Source: Chromera velia (Eukaryota; Sar; Chromeraceae). From it: a DNA stretch of 24,576 nt. How positions within the stretch are numbered: the first letter of the stretch is position 1; every line of letters begins with the position of its first letter. The DNA lies in contig JAHBMJ010001929.1 in assembly GCA_018398765.1 (NCBI GenBank), forward strand, positions 1 to 24,576, written 5' to 3'. Positions 22,121 to 24,576 of this stretch are shown piece by piece. Under the pieces are notes generated by a model. That model was given only the letters and a program-made list of their open reading frames with translations, had not been told where the DNA came from and made no database searches. A program made the translations under genes and the position numbers.

Positions 22121-23094
22121 AACGCAAATAAGTGGAAGAAGCTGAAGGCAAAAAGAAAGTCCGTGGAGCGAAGTGCTAGGAAGAAGACAAAATGAATGGA
22201 GTGGAAGAGTGAGGAGACCGAGCCATGTGAAAGCGGCGGGGTTAAAAAGAGAAAAACAGAGAGAAAGAGGAAGATGAAAAGGAAAAGAAAGAAAAAAAGA
22301 AAGAAAGAAACACCCACCTTGATGTCATCAATGTTGATGTAGCTCAGCTGAGAGGTCGCTTCATGAGCCCCCGGATGAACTTCGACTAGCTCGGGCTGCA
22401 GACAGACAGACCACACAGTTGATTCATCATTGAGCGTCGAGGACGGCAGTCGGTCCGTCAGTCCAACGACAGAGTGCCCAGAAAAACGATCGAGCAAGCA
22501 GACAAACTGTCGAGGAGAACGAATCTCCCTTTTTTCTGACTCCCCGCCCTCCACCCCAATTACAGTTCAAGCTCCCATGCAGACGATCAAAGAAAAAGAA
22601 ACGGAAAAAGAAAAACAAGCTCCCATGCAGACGATCAAAGAAAAAGAAACGGAAAAGAAAAAGAGGGAAGCCGAGTTGAGTTGAAAGAAGAACGGAAAAA
22701 GACACACCGGAAGAAAATAGTCATGGGCGTTTTTCGACCACTTTCTCTCCCTGTAAGCAACGTATTCGTACTCGGATCCTTCATACAGCGCCACCGTGCG
22801 CGTCCCAAAGTCAGCCATGTGCAGCGCTTGTTGCGCTAGTTCGGCCTGCAACAGCGAAAAAAGAGAAGAGACGAAAATAATCAAAAGGAGAAAACCAAAA
22901 AGAGAAAGAAGAAGTCACTAGAGAGAAACTGAATAGTCCAAAAGAGTGGAAGAGGGGAGATAGAGCATAGAAACAAAAACAGAGAGACAGGGAAACAGAC
23001 AGAGACTCCCGAGGCTCTAATAAGCAGACCGTTGCCCCTTGATAGCTTCAGTCACACTGGACGCACGCATTCACTTTCTCTCTCACTCACATTC

Positions 23095-23171
<77 letters not shown>

Positions 23172-23293
23172 AGGCGGAAGTGTGCGTAGACATCCATCCG
23201 TGGACGTATCCGGACGGGCCCCCTCTTCGAGAGCCACGGACCCTCCAAGCAAGCGAAAAAAAAAAAAACGCACCAACAACCCCACAGCAACAA

Positions 23294-23326
<33 letters not shown>

Positions 23327-24383
23327 CATGCATGAGAGAGCGAAAACCACAAAAATTGACGCAATGCAGGCCAGAGGACATATTCACATTGGACAGATGG
23401 ACGGAACGAAGAGAAAAAAAAGAGAACGCAAAGAGAAATGAGAGCAGATTTGGAGTCTGCCCACCCACCCCCTCAGCCGACCTCCTTTTTATTGATGAAC
23501 CGAACCAGAGCAGACCCTGTGGGGTTGTCCTGAAGAGGGACAGAGGAGAGGAGAGGAGAGGAGAGGAGAGGAAGGATGTCCTTAGTCAAAAAGAAAACGG
23601 CCATAGGAGAAAACAAAGGATACCGAGGCAATAGGAGATGAGCACACAAAAATCCAACACGGACGGGACAGAAGTCTTCCTTCAGAAAAGGAACGCGAGA
23701 AGATTACTACAGCAGATTGCTTAGACACTCTCGTTGAACCAAGTGCCCTTTCATCCCCTCCCCCGCCTTTGTATCGTGTCCGCTCTCTCTCTGCTCTTCA
23801 TTCACAGATCCCCCCCCTGATCAGACAGACCTGTTGATCCCTGAGTAAGAACACCCCCTGCTGTGCCAGCCGATAAGGATGGAACCACTCCTTTACATCC
23901 TCCGGGGTCGTCTGCCAGGGCAGACCCATCATACGTAGCTGCACTCATCGTATCTCATTGGTGCCAACAGGAGGCAGGCAGCAGGGGTGGAAAGGAAAGG
24001 AAGAGATACACAAAGAAAGAAAGAAACACGCAGAGGAGGAGAGCAGTGGAGCGATGGGCGTGGGGCCTGCTGTATGCGAACGGAGAGAGACGAAGAAAGA
24101 AAGGAAAAGGCAGGCACGAGGTGAGAAGAGCCAAACAACACTCGCATGACCACCAAACGAAAACAGAGAGGGAGATTCACGGTTAGGTGTGTTTTTGTCT
24201 TTCTCGGAACCTACAGAGACACACACACGAGCAGAGTTCGAGACCCTCCTCGACCATCCGGTGAAAAGAAAAAAAGAGGGGGGGGAACAGTAACAGAATA
24301 GCCAGGGAGGCAGAAGAGGGGACTGACCAATGCGCCATAGCTAGGGTCCTCTTCATGCGGTGGTGAGGGGAATGAGTCTGGAT
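11095..24383 (-). CDS. Very large multi-exon gene for an RRM-containing protein (5' end outside window)
   Basis: Exons in transcript order: 24383-24328, 23938-23831, 23529-23482, 22845-22708, 22395-22318, 21949-21629, 21411-21247, 20866-20750, 20060-20002, 19697-19468, 19006-18911, 18277-18138, 17726-17571, 17477-17433, 17062-16661, 16244-16171, 15746-15656, 15205-15103, 14689-14568, 14132-14055, 13777-13725, 13254-12643, 12419-12137, 11577-11455 and 11151-11095 (TGA). They sum to 3,755 nt: two leading bases, 1,250 codons and the stop. Every junction keeps the frame. The first four exons encode an RRM, so RNA binding is the best supported role. The remaining 1,100 residues are charged, with coiled-coil and acidic tracts, and match nothing I know. 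Introns are 93-689 nt and packed with microsatellites. Donors are mostly GTC, acceptors mostly TGCAG. The exact ends of exons 11, 14 and 16 are the least certain. Confidence 0.8.
11262..11285 (+). repeat. (CAAA)n microsatellite in the last intron
   Basis: Six CAAA units between exons 24 and 25 of the large gene; in the sense direction they read (TTTG)n. Confidence 0.85.
11679..11759 (+). repeat. Two (CAGA)n tracts in an intron
   Basis: CAGA-type repeats at 11679-11704 and 11737-11759 flank a pyrimidine-rich stretch in the intron between exons 23 and 24. In the gene's sense direction they read (TCTG)n. Confidence 0.85.
12137..13254 (-). CDS. Exons 22-23 of the large gene: acidic region with poly-Glu
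   Basis: Exon 22 (13254-12643, 612 nt) is the largest exon. It begins with a helical, non-repetitive part ([34 protein letters not shown]) and becomes very acidic, including 15 consecutive Glu codons at 12851-12807 and a second Glu/Asp run near 12740-12680. It ends in CG, completed by G in exon 23 (12419-12137) to give Arg. Exon 23 contains [20 protein letters not shown], likely amphipathic helices, and ends in phase 0 at a GTCGGTCGGT donor. Confidence 0.8.
12807..12851 (-). repeat. Coding microsatellite: 15 Glu codons
   Basis: A run of GAA and GAG codons (TTC/CTC on the plus strand) in exon 22. It mixes both Glu codons, so it is partly interrupted and probably more stable than a pure repeat. 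Confidence 0.9.
13654..13678. other. Poly-C run and 14-base N gap inside an intron
   Basis: Eleven Cs (13654-13664) run into 14 Ns (13665-13678) in the intron between exons 21 and 22. The gap is likely a sequencing failure at the homopolymer and should not affect the coding sequence. Confidence 0.9.
13725..16244 (-). CDS. Exons 16-21 of the large gene: short exons in repeat-rich introns
   Basis: Exons 16244-16171, 15746-15656, 15205-15103, 14689-14568, 14132-14055 and 13777-13725 range from 53 to 122 nt. Phase matching fixes the ends: exon 16 ends in GT and exon 17 begins with G (Val); exon 18 ends in G and exon 19 begins with GA (Gly); exon 21 ends in AG and exon 22 begins with G (Arg). Exon 19 has a strongly basic stretch ([14 protein letters not shown]) that could be a nuclear localisation signal. 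Exon 16 has two possible CAG acceptors; the inner one (GGACAG) keeps the frame. Confidence 0.7.
14778..14815 (+). repeat. (CA)n microsatellite in an intron
   Basis: About 19 CA units, reading (TG)n in the sense direction, about 90 nt upstream of the exon 19 acceptor. Confidence 0.95.
15009..15083 (+). repeat. (AGAGA)n and (TTCC)n repeats in an intron
   Basis: AGAGA-type repeats (about 15009-15050) and TTCC units (about 15067-15083) lie just downstream, in the sense direction, of the exon 18 donor at 15102. Confidence 0.85.
15207..15262 (+). repeat. (CA)n(GA)n tract abutting the exon 18 acceptor
   Basis: CA repeats starting about 3 nt from the acceptor read (GT)n directly before GCAG in the sense direction, replacing an ordinary pyrimidine tract; GA repeats follow further out. 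Confidence 0.95.
15845..15961 (+). repeat. (GGAT)n / GGATGAATGGGT minisatellite in an intron
   Basis: About 117 bp of GGAT units with a higher-order pattern in which GAATGGGTGGAT recurs, in the intron between exons 16 and 17. Confidence 0.9.
16661..18277 (-). CDS. Exons 12-15 of the large gene: acidic region and coiled coil
   Basis: Exon 12 (18277-18138) is acidic (motif [16 protein letters not shown]). Exon 13 (17726-17571) continues with [17 protein letters not shown]. Exon 14 (17477-17433) is only 15 codons and needs a CGAG acceptor to stay in frame, because the nearer GGCAG acceptor would shift it. Exon 15 (17062-16661, 134 codons) is a long Glu/Lys/Arg/Ala helix with heptad-like spacing ([33 protein letters not shown]), likely a coiled coil. 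Exons 13-15 are in phase 0. Confidence 0.75.
17078..17133 (+). repeat. (CAGA)n tracts near the exon 15 acceptor
   Basis: Two CAGA tracts read (TCTG)n in the sense direction, beginning about 15 nt upstream of the TTTGCAG acceptor of exon 15. Confidence 0.9.
18388..18434 (+). repeat. (AATG)n with GTGA and GACT variants
   Basis: About nine AATG/GAAT units followed by GAGTGAGTGAATGACTGACT, next to the candidate cassette exon. Confidence 0.85.
18431..18496 (-). CDS. Possible 66-nt cassette exon between exons 11 and 12
   Basis: The segment is preceded by a good acceptor (pyrimidine tract then TTCAG) and can end at TCA|GTCATT. Its length is a multiple of three, and it enters and leaves in phase 1, matching exons 11 and 12. 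The added peptide would include [20 protein letters not shown] stronger-looking donor, TTA|GTCAGT, four bases earlier would break the frame. It could be an alternative exon or chance. Confidence 0.35.
18911..20866 (-). CDS. Exons 8-11 of the large gene: charged helical region
   Basis: Exon 8 (20866-20750), exon 9 (20060-20002), exon 10 (19697-19468) and exon 11 (19006-18911) join in phases 0, 2 and 1. Exon 9 ends in AA and exon 10 begins with A to complete a Lys codon; exon 10 ends in G and exon 11 begins CC to complete Ala. Trp-rich acidic stretches ([22 protein letters not shown]) suggest binding surfaces. In exon 11 the frame continues past the GTCAGC donor at 18910 to TAG at 18896-18894, so failure to splice would end the protein after six more residues. 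Confidence 0.78.
19012..19053 (+). repeat. (CA)n / (CACG)n tract abutting the exon 11 acceptor
   Basis: In the sense direction this is (GT)n and (GTGC)n running to within about 5 nt of the GCAG acceptor. Confidence 0.9.
20074..20154 (+). repeat. (ATCC)n and (TG)n microsatellites in an intron
   Basis: About five ATCC units (20074-20093), then about 26 TG units (20102-20154), upstream of the exon 9 acceptor. Unlike most dinucleotide tracts in this gene, these read (CA)n in the sense direction. Confidence 0.95.
21247..22395 (-). CDS. Exons 5-7 of the large gene: probable globular region after the RRM
   Basis: Exon 5 (22395-22318), exon 6 (21949-21629, 107 codons) and exon 7 (21411-21247) are all in phase 0. 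The sequence alternates short hydrophobic strands with basic residues ([42 protein letters not shown]), a pattern compatible with a beta-barrel such as an OB or S1-like fold, though no diagnostic motif is present. It is not low-complexity and should be the best bait for finding homologues. Confidence 0.78.
21434..21453 (+). repeat. (CA)n tract upstream of the exon 7 acceptor
   Basis: About ten CA units, reading (TG)n in the sense direction, preceded by short ATCC units. Confidence 0.85.
21969..22119 (+). repeat. (AGAGA)n and (GT)n repeats in an intron
   Basis: AGAGA-type repeats (about 21969-22006) lie 20 nt from the exon 6 acceptor and read as a TCTCT pyrimidine tract in the sense direction. 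A 38-nt GT tract follows at 22082-22119. Confidence 0.9.
22568..22663 (+). repeat. 48-bp tandem duplication in an intron
   Basis: Two adjacent near-identical copies (22568-22615 and 22616-22663), each starting CAAGCTCCCATGCAGACGAT and ending in A/G-rich sequence. They differ only in the trailing A/G run, so the duplication is recent. Confidence 0.88.
22708..24383 (-). CDS. Exons 1-4 of the large gene: RNA recognition motif
   Basis: Exon 1 (24383-24328) encodes an acidic/Pro lead-in ([18 protein letters not shown]). Exon 2 (23938-23831) begins with an RNP2-like strand, LRMMGLPW, followed by the first helix ([13 protein letters not shown]). Exon 3 (23529-23482) carries the RNP1-like strand GSALVRFI after DNPT. 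Exon 4 (22845-22708) supplies the second helix and last strand ([24 protein letters not shown]). The GLPW and PTG-x-A-x-V-x-F pattern resembles the hnRNP F/H and ESRP class of RRM, a family known to bind G-rich RNA; that subclass assignment is inference. RNP1 has F at its seventh position but V rather than an aromatic residue at its fifth. All four exons join in phase 0. Confidence 0.82.
23106..23172 (+). repeat. (CA)n(GA)n compound microsatellite in an intron
   Basis: About 19 CA units pass directly into about 14 GA units in the intron between exons 3 and 4. Confidence 0.95.
23295..23326 (+). repeat. (CAGA)n microsatellite in an intron
   Basis: About eight CAGA units, reading (TCTG)n in the sense direction, in the same intron as the CA/GA tract. 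Confidence 0.9.
23543..23573 (+). repeat. (GGAGA)n repeat near the exon 3 acceptor
   Basis: About six pentamer units, reading as a pyrimidine tract (TCTCC)n in the sense direction, about 13 nt upstream of the exon 3 acceptor. Confidence 0.88.
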
Positions 24384-24398
24384 CTGCAAGCTTTCCCA

Positions 24399-24424
24399 CA
24401 AGCACACACACACAGACACATACA

Positions 24425-24482
<58 letters not shown>

Positions 24483-24505
24483 CAGAGACAGACAGACAGA
24501 CAAAC

Positions 24506-24576
<71 letters not shown>
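24399..24576 (+). repeat. Long CA / GA / CAGA repeat tract running off the window
   Basis: The last 178 bases are almost entirely CA, then GA, CAGAGA, CAGA and GA repeats. The tract starts about 15 nt from the exon 1 acceptor, so it lies in an intron and marks the limit of what can be resolved. Confidence 0.95.

Overview
This is nuclear DNA from an intron-rich eukaryotic protist. The base composition swings between GC-rich genes and AT-rich spacers, the proteins are of low complexity, and simple repeats are very dense. The overall style fits a free-living alveolate such as a chromerid alga (Chromera or Vitrella); this organism guess is inference from style, not from a marker gene. No rRNA, tRNA, CRISPR array, bacterial signal or intact mobile element was seen.

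Layout. (1) Positions 1-3145, plus strand: the 3' part of a gene for a large, low-complexity, basic-tailed protein that is open at the left edge. (2) 3146-4475: AT-rich spacer between convergent genes, with a perfect 22-bp palindrome. (3) 4476-6321, minus strand: a two-exon gene for a protein with about seven membrane segments and a Cys-rich tail. (4) 6322-6790: a 469-bp spacer between divergent genes, likely a shared promoter. It holds a hairpin built from a 10-mer (GTGGTCTCCG or its complement) that recurs in the introns of the next gene. (5) 6791-8695, plus strand: a seven-exon gene for an unrecognised protein of about 392 residues; an N inside a poly-G run breaks its frame. (6) 8696-11094: a second AT-rich convergent spacer containing a possible gene relic and a GC-rich patch. 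(7) 11095-24383 and beyond, minus strand: one very large gene. I resolve 25 exons and 24 introns, about 1250 codons, all with matching splice phases. Its first exons encode an RNA recognition motif (RRM); the rest is long, charged, partly coiled-coil sequence that I do not recognise. The 5' end lies outside the window, beyond a CA/GA repeat tract.

The most unusual signal is in the splice sites of the large gene. By my manual gene model, 17 of 24 introns start with GTC rather than GTA or GTG, and many continue as (GTCN)n tetranucleotide repeats starting at the splice site itself. Several acceptors have (GT)n tracts where a pyrimidine tract would be expected. The two neighbouring genes have short introns (76-190 nt) almost free of repeats. 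The large gene also has a possible alternative end after exon 11, which would give a short RRM protein instead of the full-length product, and a possible 66-nt cassette exon between exons 11 and 12.

All exon boundaries were derived by hand from open frames, AG/GT sites and phase continuity, without transcript data.
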